A stretch of DNA of 6,890 nt from QPIN01 sp964472945 (GCA_964472945.1 CAYYNM010000182.1:1-6890), one strand, 5' to 3'; numbered from the stretch's first letter, positions 1 through 5,581 are shown. Notes: generated from the sequence alone by a model not told the origin. A program made the numbers and translations.

Positions 1-32
1 CCAAAAGGGCTTTTTCCGTAGCAGGTTCTCTG

Positions 33-48
33 TTCTCGGACAGCCTCC
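33..48 (+). repeat. 16-bp direct repeat, copy A (IS-end-like)
   Basis: The 16 bases TTCTCGGACAGCCTCC occur here and again, identical and in the same orientation, at 301-316. Read on the other strand the sequence starts GGAGGCTGTCCGAGAA, which looks like the outer end of an insertion sequence, but I cannot name the family. Both copies are followed by TAGTAG, directly here and after four extra bases at copy B. No inverted partner and no transposase are visible in the window, so these would be remnants or solo ends. Confidence 0.45.
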
Positions 49-300
49 TAGTAGTGATTACGTCATACCGATAAGGATTGTAGATACCCTAAGTACAGGG
101 ACAATATATAGGATGTGCTGAGATAGGAAGCGCATCAATTGCAAACGGTGTACTTCGTTCCTCATCATTCTATATCAACTTGTTTATATCCCTGCTGACA
201 TAAGGAATAATGTTTTTTATAAAGTAGCCGAAGCTTGTTCATAAGGCAGCTGGAAATAAATAACCTACCCGCGCAGGATTTTTGTTTCTAGTTGCCTTAG
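49..300. other. Non-coding stretch between the direct repeats
   Basis: I see no convincing gene in this 252-base stretch on either strand. Its only local structure is a weak CCCT/AGGG hairpin near 87-100. The bases before it (1-32) are also unassigned. A short open frame runs on the minus strand from 88 off the left edge, but it has no start codon and no recognisable family. The segment is probably intergenic DNA or decayed mobile-element DNA. Confidence 0.4.
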
Positions 301-316
301 TTCTCGGACAGCCTCC
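301..316 (+). repeat. 16-bp direct repeat, copy B (IS-end-like)
   Basis: Perfect second copy of the 16-mer at 33-48, 268 bp downstream and in the same orientation. It abuts the stem of the hairpin at 317-345. Two same-orientation copies with nothing recognisable between them fit tandem remnants of one mobile-element end better than an intact element. Confidence 0.45.
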
Positions 317-347
317 AAGGTAGTAGCTTTTTTAGAGACTACTTTTT
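317..347 (+). terminator. Terminator-like hairpin before the Sel1 gene
   Basis: AAGGTAGT (317-324) pairs with ACTACTTT (338-345), giving 8 bp with one G-U pair around a 13-base loop. The stem runs into five Ts (343-347), so on the plus strand it looks like a weak intrinsic terminator for transcription coming from the left. The stem is AT-rich and the loop large. It ends only 13 bases before the ATG at 361, so it may instead be a fortuitous or leader structure. Confidence 0.3.
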
Positions 348-360
348 GATTAATTAAAAA

Positions 361-683
361 ATGAAAAAAATATTATTATCACTTGTCTTGTATCTCGCTT
401 CAATTACACATTTGAACGCATCTACTTTTGAACATTTAAAAAAGTATTGTGATGTCGAGGGGGCTACTAGATGTTTCAATCTTGGGGTGATGTATGCGCC
501 TATGGTGAAGGAGTAAAACAAGATTATACTAAAGCCATGGAGCATTTTGGTATGGCGTGTGATAAAGCGTCGTCTTTGGGGTGCAAGAATTACACTATAA
601 TAAAAAAAATATTGACTGAACTAAAGGGTGTGAAAGTGTTTGTTTTAAGAATTGTGATAGATACCGGCGATGATTTGCGGTGA
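361..683 (+). pseudogene. Secreted Sel1-repeat protein, frameshifted remnant
   Basis: The ATG at 361 opens a 51-codon frame ending at 516. It begins with a classic signal peptide: MKK, then a hydrophobic core, with likely cleavage after LNA at residue 20. Residues 39-46 read FNLGVMYA, the first half of a Sel1 repeat. The second half, YGEGVKQDYTKAMEHF, continues in another frame from about 501, followed by an ACD...GC pattern as in cysteine-rich Hcp-type Sel1 proteins. Removing one GC from the GCGC at 496-499 joins the halves as LGVMYAYGEGV, which has exact Sel1 spacing. The second frame then runs out of recognisable repeat after GCKNY (about residue 41) and stops at 683. Sel1 proteins normally carry several tandem repeats, so this copy is also truncated. 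No good ribosome-binding site precedes 361. The frameshift could be an assembly error, but the missing repeats argue for decay. Confidence 0.65.
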
Positions 684-711
684 GAAAAATCAAGTTGGCT
701 GACTCTTTGAA

Positions 712-858
712 TATACCCTGAATCCGTGACTTCTGATTCCACAGCGGTCAAAAAAATACTCACTTAAAAGGGTGGTGAAGCTAAGATTTTTTTGAAGCTC
801 CTGTGAAACCAATATCTTGCGCCCTGTTATCCGCATTAAAGTCACGGATTCAGGTATA
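712..858. mobile_element. MITE-like element with 20-bp terminal inverted repeats
   Basis: Bases 712-732 and 839-858 are inverted complements over 20 pairs, with a single extra C on the left (716/717). The uninterrupted core is CCTGAATCCGTGACTT (717-732) against its complement at 839-854. The element is 147 bp and holds no open frame of note. Both ends carry TA (712-713, 857-858), compatible with a TA target duplication as in IS630/Tc1-mariner-type elements. That family assignment is inference. It lies between the broken Sel1 gene and the toxin gene, in a gene-poor segment typical for such insertions. It could alternatively be a long-range hairpin of a non-mobile repeat family. Confidence 0.55.
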
Positions 859-929
859 AATTATTAGCCTCATTTAATCAATAACAAGAAGTGGTCAGAA
901 ATAGGCTTTAAGTAGAATACCCAGAAAAT

Positions 930-1247
930 TTAAAATCTAGGATTTTCTTCGCGTTCCAGAATGTTTTTTATATCCATTCGGTCGTGGATGATGGCGGTAA
1001 TAAAAATATCGTTTGATCTTTGAGTGTAAAAAATAATATGGCTTTCATGCTCATGCCGAAAATACCCCTCGCGAATATCATTACATTCACGCCCCAAATT
1101 GGGGTTATCAGCTAACAACTGAAAGCATTCACCAAGACTAGCTTTATATTTTACAGCTTGGTTTTCGCCAAATTGTTGGAAACTGTATCGGAATATTTTT
1201 TTAATCTCTGCGCGTGCTTTTACTGATAGCTTGAATTTATTTGGCAT
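930..1247 (-). CDS. parE: RelE/ParE-family toxin of a type II toxin-antitoxin system
   Basis: This 105-residue protein has the ParE/RelE fold signature. An N-terminal helical hairpin (about 8-50, KARAEIKKIF through KASLGECFQLLADNP) is followed by a beta-sheet half with GYFRHEHESHIIFY (about 61-74) and the family-typical HDRMDIKNIL near the C terminus (about 88-97). ParE toxins generally poison DNA gyrase, while RelE relatives cut mRNA on the ribosome. The HDRMD ending and the ParD-type partner favour ParE, but the target is not provable here. The ATG at 1247 gives MPNKF; an upstream TTG at 1250 is in frame but less likely. The gene overlaps the antitoxin by 11 nt, the usual arrangement for translational coupling. 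The frame is intact, so the toxin is probably functional. No strong terminator follows it before the MITE-like element. Confidence 0.9.
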   Translation of the reverse strand: MPNKFKLSVKARAEIKKIFRYSFQQFGENQAVKYKASLGECFQLLADNPNLGRECNDIREGYFRHEHESHIIFYTQRSNDIFITAIIHDRMDIKNILEREENPRF

Positions 1248-1491
1248 CAAATTCAGCTTTCACTTCGGCGAATATTTCATCAAGAGCGCTGTCGCTCTCA
1301 CCACTTTTTTCACCTGCAATCAGCTCTTGCCTCAGCCACTCAAGTTTAGTTTTGTTTTCAGCTTCTTCTTGCTCAAGTAAGCGCAAACCTGCTCTAACAG
1401 CTTCGCTAACATTACGATAGCGCCCGCTTTCTTTTAACTGACTTAAAAATCCTGTGAAGTGTTCTCCCAGATCAATACTTGTCGTCGCCAT
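1237..1491 (-). CDS. parD: ParD-family antitoxin (ribbon-helix-helix)
   Basis: This 84-residue antitoxin pairs with the ParE-type toxin encoded just downstream. Residues 1-45 form a ribbon-helix-helix DNA-binding domain: TTSIDLGEHF strand and start of helix A, then RYRNVSEAVRAGLRLLE, the ParD hallmark. The acidic C-terminal tail (ESDSALDEIFAEVKAEF) is the expected toxin-wrapping segment, disordered until bound. I chose the ATG at 1491 because AAAGG lies 8 nt upstream of it. A GTG at 1500 would sit directly against that AAAGG with no spacing. The stop codon lies inside the toxin gene (GATGCCAAATAA contains the toxin ATG). ParD proteins repress their own operon as dimers, and a strong palindrome sits over the promoter just upstream. 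Confidence 0.92.
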   Translation of the reverse strand: MATTSIDLGEHFTGFLSQLKESGRYRNVSEAVRAGLRLLEQEEAENKTKLEWLRQELIAGEKSGESDSALDEIFAEVKAEFDAK

Positions 1492-1518
1492 GAAATACAC
1501 CTTTCTATCATCCGCCCC

Positions 1519-1547
1519 ACAAAACTACTAAATATTAGTAGTTTTGT
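1519..1547. promoter_or_regulatory. Probable ParD operator, 13+3+13 bp palindrome
   Basis: ACAAAACTACTAA (1519-1531) and TTAGTAGTTTTGT (1535-1547) are perfect inverted complements separated by ATA. The palindrome fills the spacer between the proposed -35 and -10 boxes and overlaps both, 28 bases before the antitoxin ATG. A twofold-symmetric site in this position is what an autorepressing ribbon-helix-helix antitoxin needs. CTACTAA/TTAGTAG would be the half sites. That ParD binds here is inference from position and family. Confidence 0.7.
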
Positions 1548-1550
1548 CAA
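1522..1550 (-). promoter_or_regulatory. Sigma-70-type promoter of the parDE operon
   Basis: On the minus strand a consensus TTGACA (1545-1550) is followed after exactly 17 bases by TAGTTT (1522-1527), a weak -10 box. Transcription would start near 1515 and give a short leader of about 25 nt with the AAAGG ribosome site. The -35 is perfect. The -10 call is weaker, matching three of six bases. Occupancy of the palindrome would block polymerase directly. Confidence 0.55.
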
Positions 1551-1842
1551 TTTACAGGGTTTTGCTCAAATAATTGTAAAGGAGGTAGACGGTTAGCCCC
1601 CTGTACCACCTACATTATATTTGTTCTTAAGTTTCAACAGCCTTAACGGCTAAAAGGTCTGCAATAGTCCCTGTGCTGACCCACGTCTTTCACAACTTAC
1701 AAAGCCATTTTAACGCACCTCAATCAAACTGCTACAAACTGGGTTTATTTTAGGCTATTTCATCAATTTTTTCAAAAAACTTGTACTTTCATGATGTGAC
1801 GCGTGATTTTTAATATAAAAATGATATTTTATTCATAACATA
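1551..1842. other. Non-coding stretch left of the assembly gap
   Basis: I see no supportable gene on either strand. The stretch has frequent stops in all frames and becomes strongly AT-rich towards the gap. TTAGCC (1593-1598) and GGCTAA (1648-1653) form a short inverted pair 49 bases apart. It does not match integron attC core sites well. This may be the flank of a repeat that collapsed in the assembly. Confidence 0.4.
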
Positions 1843-1942
1843 NNNNNNNNNNNNNNNNNNNNNNNNNNNNNNNNNNNNNNNNNNNNNNNNNNNNNNNNNN
1901 NNNNNNNNNNNNNNNNNNNNNNNNNNNNNNNNNNNNNNNNNN
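1843..1942. other. Assembly gap (100 Ns)
   Basis: There are exactly 100 unknown bases, the conventional filler for a scaffold gap of unknown length. The true distance between the toxin-antitoxin operon and the regulator gene is therefore not known. A repeat such as an insertion sequence could be missing here. Both flanks are very AT-rich. Confidence 0.98.
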
Positions 1943-2088
1943 TTTTATTTTTAAATAACTTTGTTTTTTCCGCTACAACAATTAAATCATTCGTCAAAGT
2001 GGCTCAAATCAGCACCAAACTTGGTAGCTTAGCTGTCTGGTTTCACCACGTTGTAGCATGATTTTATAAAAGTTCAGTTCGAAACATA
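1943..2088. other. Spacer between the gap and the regulator gene 3' end
   Basis: No gene is visible. GCTACAAC (1972-1979) and GTTGTAGC (2050-2057) are an 8-bp inverted pair enclosing 70 bases, with a small ACCAA-AC-TTGGT dyad inside. I find no T-tailed intrinsic terminator for the Crp/Fnr gene, which ends at 2089. Its transcript may end by another mechanism or inside the gap. Confidence 0.35.
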
Positions 2089-2844
2089 TTAGGTTACTTT
2101 TTTTATTTTTGAATATAATTTATTGGCTTCCTTATGAATAGCATCCAGGTCATTAATAATCAGTTGGTTACGTTTTTTATTAATTATGCCTTGTGAACGC
2201 CAATGTTGTAATTGTTTATTAACAACTTGGCGAACCGAACCCACCATACGAGCAAGTGTCTCATCAGAAAATCCATTGATTAAATGGGTTTTCTGTGCGT
2301 CCTCTTTTACTCCCGTATACTGTTGAATTTTATTTATATGCTTTAAAATTAAACGGCTTAATCGAGTGCTTATATCATGTAGAACAAAGCTACTGGCAAG
2401 GTCTTCTTGCTCACGCATTTTATGAGCTAAATAAGGTAAAAATTGTTGATTTAATTCAGGGTATGTCCAAATCCATTTTCTCATCATCTCTATAGGCACA
2501 GAAACCAGCTGTAATGAAGGGCTGATAGGATCAAGAATAACATCATGAGGCTGGCCATCCAGTAAAGTCGTTATGTCAAAACTATCCCCGGGATAGAGCA
2601 TATCAAGAGTAACTTCTCGCCCGGTATCTGGATTATTACGTTTTATTTCTAGCTGCCCTTCTTGTAAAAAATAAAACTGGGTCATTAGATTTTCAGGGTT
2701 AATATAATTTCCTTTATCCCATTTAATTAGGTGAAATTGTTGGGATATTTCTTGTAACAGTTCATCAGGCAAAGAAGCGAATAAAGGAGACTGCTTAACC
2801 AATAAAGAGCTAGCAGTTCGAGGGGTATGTACGAGTGTTGTCAT
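2089..2844 (-). CDS. Crp/Fnr-family transcriptional regulator, effector unknown
   Basis: This 251-residue protein has the full Crp/Fnr layout. A cyclic-nucleotide-binding-type beta-barrel spans about 20-120 (SPLFASLPDELL, FYFLQEGQLEIKR, YPGDSFDITTLLDG). A long dimer helix follows at about 130-172. A winged helix-turn-helix spans about 190-232 (FSDETLARMVGSVRQVVNKQL). In the recognition helix, R205 matches the DNA-contacting arginine of CRP, while the next two contact positions are Q206 and K210 instead of Glu and Arg, so the target site may differ from TGTGA. The cAMP phosphate-binding Arg-Ser pair is absent (PHDVIL instead), and there is no cysteine at all. It is therefore neither a cAMP-binding Crp nor an iron-sulfur Fnr. 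The ATG at 2844 has AGGGA 6 nt upstream. The gene lies 103 nt after the phosphoketolase gene on the same strand and has its own candidate -10 box. Regulating that gene or itself is a reasonable guess from position only. Confidence 0.88.
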   Translation of the reverse strand: MTTLVHTPRTASSLLVKQSPLFASLPDELLQEISQQFHLIKWDKGNYINPENLMTQFYFLQEGQLEIKRNNPDTGREVTLDMLYPGDSFDITTLLDGQPHDVILDPISPSLQLVSVPIEMMRKWIWTYPELNQQFLPYLAHKMREQEDLASSFVLHDISTRLSRLILKHINKIQQYTGVKEDAQKTHLINGFSDETLARMVGSVRQVVNKQLQHWRSQGIINKKRNQLIINDLDAIHKEANKLYSKIKKVT

Positions 2845-2862
2845 ATTTTATCCCTAAATAAG

Positions 2863-2868
2863 ATTATA
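2863..2868 (-). promoter_or_regulatory. Candidate -10 box of the Crp/Fnr gene
   Basis: A perfect TATAAT lies on the minus strand 18 bases before the ATG at 2844. No good -35 box is present at 16-18 bp. The nearest TTGATG is only 7 bases upstream, which is too close. A good -10 with a poor -35 can mean an activator-dependent promoter, but an AT-rich chance match is also possible. The transcript would have a very short leader carrying the AGGGA ribosome site. Confidence 0.35.
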
Positions 2869-2894
2869 TGGTTCTCATCAACCACAGCTTACTT

Positions 2895-2925
2895 CTGAGA
2901 TACAGGATAACAGCCTGCATCTCAG
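2895..2925 (-). terminator. Strong hairpin between phosphoketolase and Crp/Fnr genes
   Basis: On the minus-strand transcript CTGAGATGCAGG pairs with CCTGTATCTCAG: 12 bp with one G-U pair around a 7-base loop. It begins 22 bases after the phosphoketolase stop codon. No U-run follows, so it is not a classical intrinsic terminator. It may protect the 3' end of the upstream mRNA, act with Rho, or separate expression of the two genes. The wobble is preserved only in minus-strand RNA (an A-C mismatch on the other strand), which fits a role in that transcript. Confidence 0.5.
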
Positions 2926-2927
2926 AG

Positions 2928-2942
2928 TCAATAAACTATTGA
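2928..2942. repeat. 15-bp palindrome after the phosphoketolase stop
   Basis: TCAATA-AAC-TATTGA is a perfect 6+3+6 palindrome, 5 bases past the phosphoketolase stop and directly next to the 12-bp hairpin. It does not fit the Crp (TGTGA-N6-TCACA) or Fnr (TTGAT-N4-ATCAA) consensus. It may be an operator for the neighbouring regulator gene, about 84 bp before its ATG, or chance in AT-rich DNA. Confidence 0.25.
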
Positions 2943-2947
2943 GTCTA

Positions 2948-5344
2948 TTATTTCTGTGGCCATTGCCACTCAAGTATTTCTGGCATATCTTCACCATGAT
3001 GTTGAATATACTGCTGGTGGTCAATCAATTTATTCTGGACATACTGTTTAACATAGACTGCACGTTGGCGTAAATGAGGTACACGTTCAATAACATCTGC
3101 AACCAGATGAAAACGATCCAGCTCATTCATCACTACCATATTAAAAGGCGTAGTGGTGGTACCTTCTTCTTTATAGCCACGTACATGCAAATTATGGTGG
3201 TTAGTACGTCGGTAACATAGGCGATGTATTAACCAGGGATAACCATGATAAGCAAATATAATAGGTTTGTCAGTAGTAAAAATATCATCAAAGTCTCGAT
3301 CACTGAGTCCATGTGGATGTTCTTCAGCAGGCTGCAACGTCATAAGGTCCAAAACATTAACGACACGAATTTTTAGCTCTGGAATTTTTTTGCGTAGAAT
3401 ATCAACAGCTGCAAGAATTTCCAAGGTAGGAACATCACCTGCACATGCCATCACCACATCAGGCTCACCACCTTCATCATTACTGGCCCACTCCCATATT
3501 CCAATCCCTTTAGAGCAATGTTTAATAGCAGCATCCATATTTAGCCATTGGTATTCTGGCTGCTTACCTGCAACAATTACATTTATATAATTTTTACTTC
3601 TTAATACATGGTCTGTGACTGAGAGCAAAGTATTAGCATCCGCAGGGAGATAAACACGAATAACATCAGCACTTTTGTTAACAACATGATCTATAAAACC
3701 AGGGTCCTGATGAGAAAAACCATTATGGTCTTGACGCCAGACGTGGGATGTTAATAAGTAATTAAGCGAAGCAATCGGTTGACGCCAAGGAATATCATCT
3801 CGAGTGGTTTTAAGCCACTTGGCATGTTGATTAAACATAGAATCTATAATATGAATAAAAGCTTCATAGCAGGAAAAAAAACCATGCCGCCCCGTCAACA
3901 AATAACCTTCTAACCAGCCCTGGCAAGTGTGTTCAGAGAGGATCTCAAGCACGCGACCCTCTTGTGATAAATCGGTATCTTCCGGAAGTGTTTCTGCCAT
4001 CCATGCTCTGGAAGTCACCTCAAAAACATTACCCCAGCGGTTAGATGCTGTTTCATCTGGTCCAACAATACGGAAGTTTGCCGATTTTTTGTTTTTCTCC
4101 ATAACATCCCGGAGAAATGTTCCCATAACTCGCGTTGCTTCAGCTTTTACAGCACCAGGGTTAGCAACATCAACAGCATATTCCCTATAATTTGGCATAG
4201 AAAGCTTTTGGAGTAATATTCCACCATTTGCATGAGGATTATCACCCATCCGGCGCTTGCCTTCGGGAGCTAGTGCTTTAAGCTCTTCAATAAGTGTACC
4301 ACCTGAAGTAAATAACTCATCTGGCCGGTAACTTTTCATCCAACTTTCTAATAAAGCTAAGTGTCCTGGATTTTCAGCCAACCCTGCAAAAGGCACTTGA
4401 TGTGATCGCCAGAAACCTTCAGCTTTTTTACCATCCACTTCTTTAGGGCCTGTCCAACCTTTAGGTGAACGAAGAATAATCATCGGCCAACGAGGACGCT
4501 CAACGGTCCCAGAAGTTCTTGCCAGAAGTTGATATTGATGAATTTCATTGATACACAGCTCAAGTGTCTGCGCCATTTTTTGATGCATAAGTTCTGGCAC
4601 ATCACCTTCAACAAAGTAAGGCTTATAACCATAACCAATAAATAAGGCTTCTAATTCTTGGTGTGAAATACGAGAAAGTACAGTAGGGTTGGCTATTTTA
4701 TACCCATTCAAATGCAAGATAGGTAAAACGGCACCATCACGCCTAGGGTTAAGAAATTTATTAGAGTGCCAGGCCGTGGCCAACGGTCCTGTTTCAGCCT
4801 CACCATCACCCACTACACAAGTCACTATTAAATCAGGGTTATCAAATGCTGCTCCATAGGCATGAGAAAGAGAGTAACCCAACTCTCCTCCTTCATGAAT
4901 TGAACCTGGTGTTTCCGGAGCAACATGGCTTGGTATTCCACCCGGAAAAGAAAATTGTTTGAACAGCCGCCTCATTCCCTCTTCATCCTGGGAAATATCA
5001 GGATAGTAATCGCTATAAGTACCTTCCAGCCAAGTGTTGGCAACAAGCCCAGGACCACCATGACCAGGGCCTGCAATATAAATAATATTAAGGTCTTGTT
5101 GCTTGATAAGGCGGTTCAAATGTACATAAATAAAGTTAAGTCCTGGTGTGGTTCCCCAATGCCCTAATAACCTGGGTTTAACATGTTCCAGCGTCAGGGG
5201 TTCTTTAAGCAAGGGGTTTGCCAGTAAATAAATCTGCCCAACGGAAAGGTAGTTTGCAGCACGCCAATAAGCATTTATTTTAAGTAGCTCATTTTGCTCA
5301 AGTACGACTGGGTTAAAATCTGTTGCTAATATTGTCTTATCCAT
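2948..5344 (-). CDS. xfp: Xylulose-5-P/fructose-6-P phosphoketolase
   Basis: This thiamine-diphosphate enzyme splits xylulose 5-phosphate with phosphate to acetyl phosphate and glyceraldehyde 3-phosphate. Dual-specificity members also split fructose 6-phosphate to acetyl phosphate and erythrose 4-phosphate. The 798-residue length is normal for the family. Visible landmarks, counted from the chosen start, are LGHWGTTPG (about 60-68), GPGHGGP (92-98), GSIHEGGELGYSLSHA (about 147-162), the thiamine-diphosphate/Mg motif GDGEAETGP (179-187), GWLEGYLLTGRHG (about 476-488) with the cofactor-activating glutamate, and HNGFSHQDPGF (about 540-550). All are intact, so the enzyme should be active in the cytosol. 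I chose the ATG at 5344 because GAG lies 7 nt upstream; the in-frame ATG at 5356 (adding MRKN) has no ribosome site. Acetate kinase or phosphotransacetylase partners are not in the window. The gene follows the beta-CASP RNase gene after a hairpin-rich spacer and precedes a Crp/Fnr gene. Whether both sugar phosphates are used cannot be read from sequence. Confidence 0.97.
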   Translation of the reverse strand: MDKTILATDFNPVVLEQNELLKINAYWRAANYLSVGQIYLLANPLLKEPLTLEHVKPRLLGHWGTTPGLNFIYVHLNRLIKQQDLNIIYIAGPGHGGPGLVANTWLEGTYSDYYPDISQDEEGMRRLFKQFSFPGGIPSHVAPETPGSIHEGGELGYSLSHAYGAAFDNPDLIVTCVVGDGEAETGPLATAWHSNKFLNPRRDGAVLPILHLNGYKIANPTVLSRISHQELEALFIGYGYKPYFVEGDVPELMHQKMAQTLELCINEIHQYQLLARTSGTVERPRWPMIILRSPKGWTGPKEVDGKKAEGFWRSHQVPFAGLAENPGHLALLESWMKSYRPDELFTSGGTLIEELKALAPEGKRRMGDNPHANGGILLQKLSMPNYREYAVDVANPGAVKAEATRVMGTFLRDVMEKNKKSANFRIVGPDETASNRWGNVFEVTSRAWMAETLPEDTDLSQEGRVLEILSEHTCQGWLEGYLLTGRHGFFSCYEAFIHIIDSMFNQHAKWLKTTRDDIPWRQPIASLNYLLTSHVWRQDHNGFSHQDPGFIDHVVNKSADVIRVYLPADANTLLSVTDHVLRSKNYINVIVAGKQPEYQWLNMDAAIKHCSKGIGIWEWASNDEGGEPDVVMACAGDVPTLEILAAVDILRKKIPELKIRVVNVLDLMTLQPAEEHPHGLSDRDFDDIFTTDKPIIFAYHGYPWLIHRLCYRRTNHHNLHVRGYKEEGTTTTPFNMVVMNELDRFHLVADVIERVPHLRQRAVYVKQYVQNKLIDHQQYIQHHGEDMPEILEWQWPQK

Positions 5345-5381
5345 ATTCTTTCTCATGCTGATATTATTGATTGACTTATAA

Positions 5382-5412
5382 TTTATAGTTTCCTGTCATT
5401 TATCACTATAAA
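5382..5412. promoter_or_regulatory. Inverted repeat upstream of xfp, possible operator
   Basis: TTTATAGT (5382-5389) and ACTATAAA (5405-5412) are perfect inverted complements with 15 bases between. They lie 38-68 bases before the xfp start, where a promoter would be. The half sites are AT-rich and the spacing is wide, so this is a candidate protein-binding site only. It does not match Crp or Fnr consensus. Confidence 0.3.
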
Positions 5413-5473
5413 AGCCTTCTCGGGAGGAAAGTAGAACAATGTATAAAGCCTGGAGGTATGTGAACCAAGCAAA

Positions 5474-5510
5474 TGTAGCCTTGATGTAGCAAAACAAAAT
5501 CAAGGCTACA
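5474..5510 (-). terminator. 12-bp-stem hairpin in the xfp upstream spacer
   Basis: TGTAGCCTTGAT (5474-5485) and ATCAAGGCTACA (5499-5510) are perfect complements with a 13-base loop. On the minus strand the stem is followed by TTTGC, a short U tract, so it could terminate the RNase transcript. TGTAGC occurs twice (5474-5479, 5485-5490), so GCTACA at 5505-5510 could pair with either copy. That alternative may be incidental. Confidence 0.45.
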
Positions 5511-5551
5511 AAAATAGCACCTAATTTTAGAATTGCCTCTTTCCAAAGAGC

Positions 5552-5581
5552 TGTAAAGACAAGCCATGCCTTGTCTTTACA
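5552..5581 (-). terminator. 12-bp-stem hairpin after the beta-CASP RNase gene
   Basis: TGTAAAGACAAG (5552-5563) and CTTGTCTTTACA (5570-5581) are perfect complements with a 6-base loop, starting 36 bases past the RNase stop codon on the minus strand. It is followed by GCTCTTTGG rather than a U-run, so it is more likely a 3'-end stabilising or Rho-linked structure than a textbook terminator. The position fits the end of the RNase mRNA. Confidence 0.5.

Noticed and set aside
1..88. Minus-strand open frame running off the left edge, reading ...NPYRYDVITTRRLSENRE...
   Set aside because: It looks protein-like but is only 29 codons, begins right after a stop without a start codon, and crosses the 16-bp repeat. 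The second copy of that repeat would be read in a different frame. No family is recognised.
268..375. Minus-strand frame ending ...LEAVRELRQLETKILRG
   Set aside because: It has no plausible start or ribosome site, overlaps the start of the Sel1 gene and the terminator-like hairpin, and shows no family match.
361..1660. Integron cassette array (small exported-protein gene plus toxin-antitoxin pair)
   Set aside because: Cassette-like content, but no attC core pair (RYYYAAC...GTTRRRY) with proper spacing was found, the genes lie on opposite strands, and no integrase is present.
2295..2495. Plus-strand open frame inside the Crp/Fnr gene
   Set aside because: Antisense shadow of a clearly coding frame with a full domain structure.
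3267..5167. Several plus-strand open frames of 80-107 codons inside the phosphoketolase gene
   Set aside because: They are antisense shadows of a strongly conserved enzyme, with low-complexity Ser/Thr/Ile-rich translations and no family features.
5357..5380. Fnr box in the TTGATTGAC segment upstream of xfp
   Set aside because: Only one half site (TTGAT) is present; the second half ATCAA is absent at the required spacing.
5439..5489. 16-codon plus-strand ORF (starting MYKAWRY) with GGGAGG upstream and its stop in a hairpin, like a leader peptide
   Set aside because: The ribosome site is about 11 bases from the ATG, no plus-strand gene follows that it could regulate, and no clear promoter was found. 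Kept only as a curiosity.
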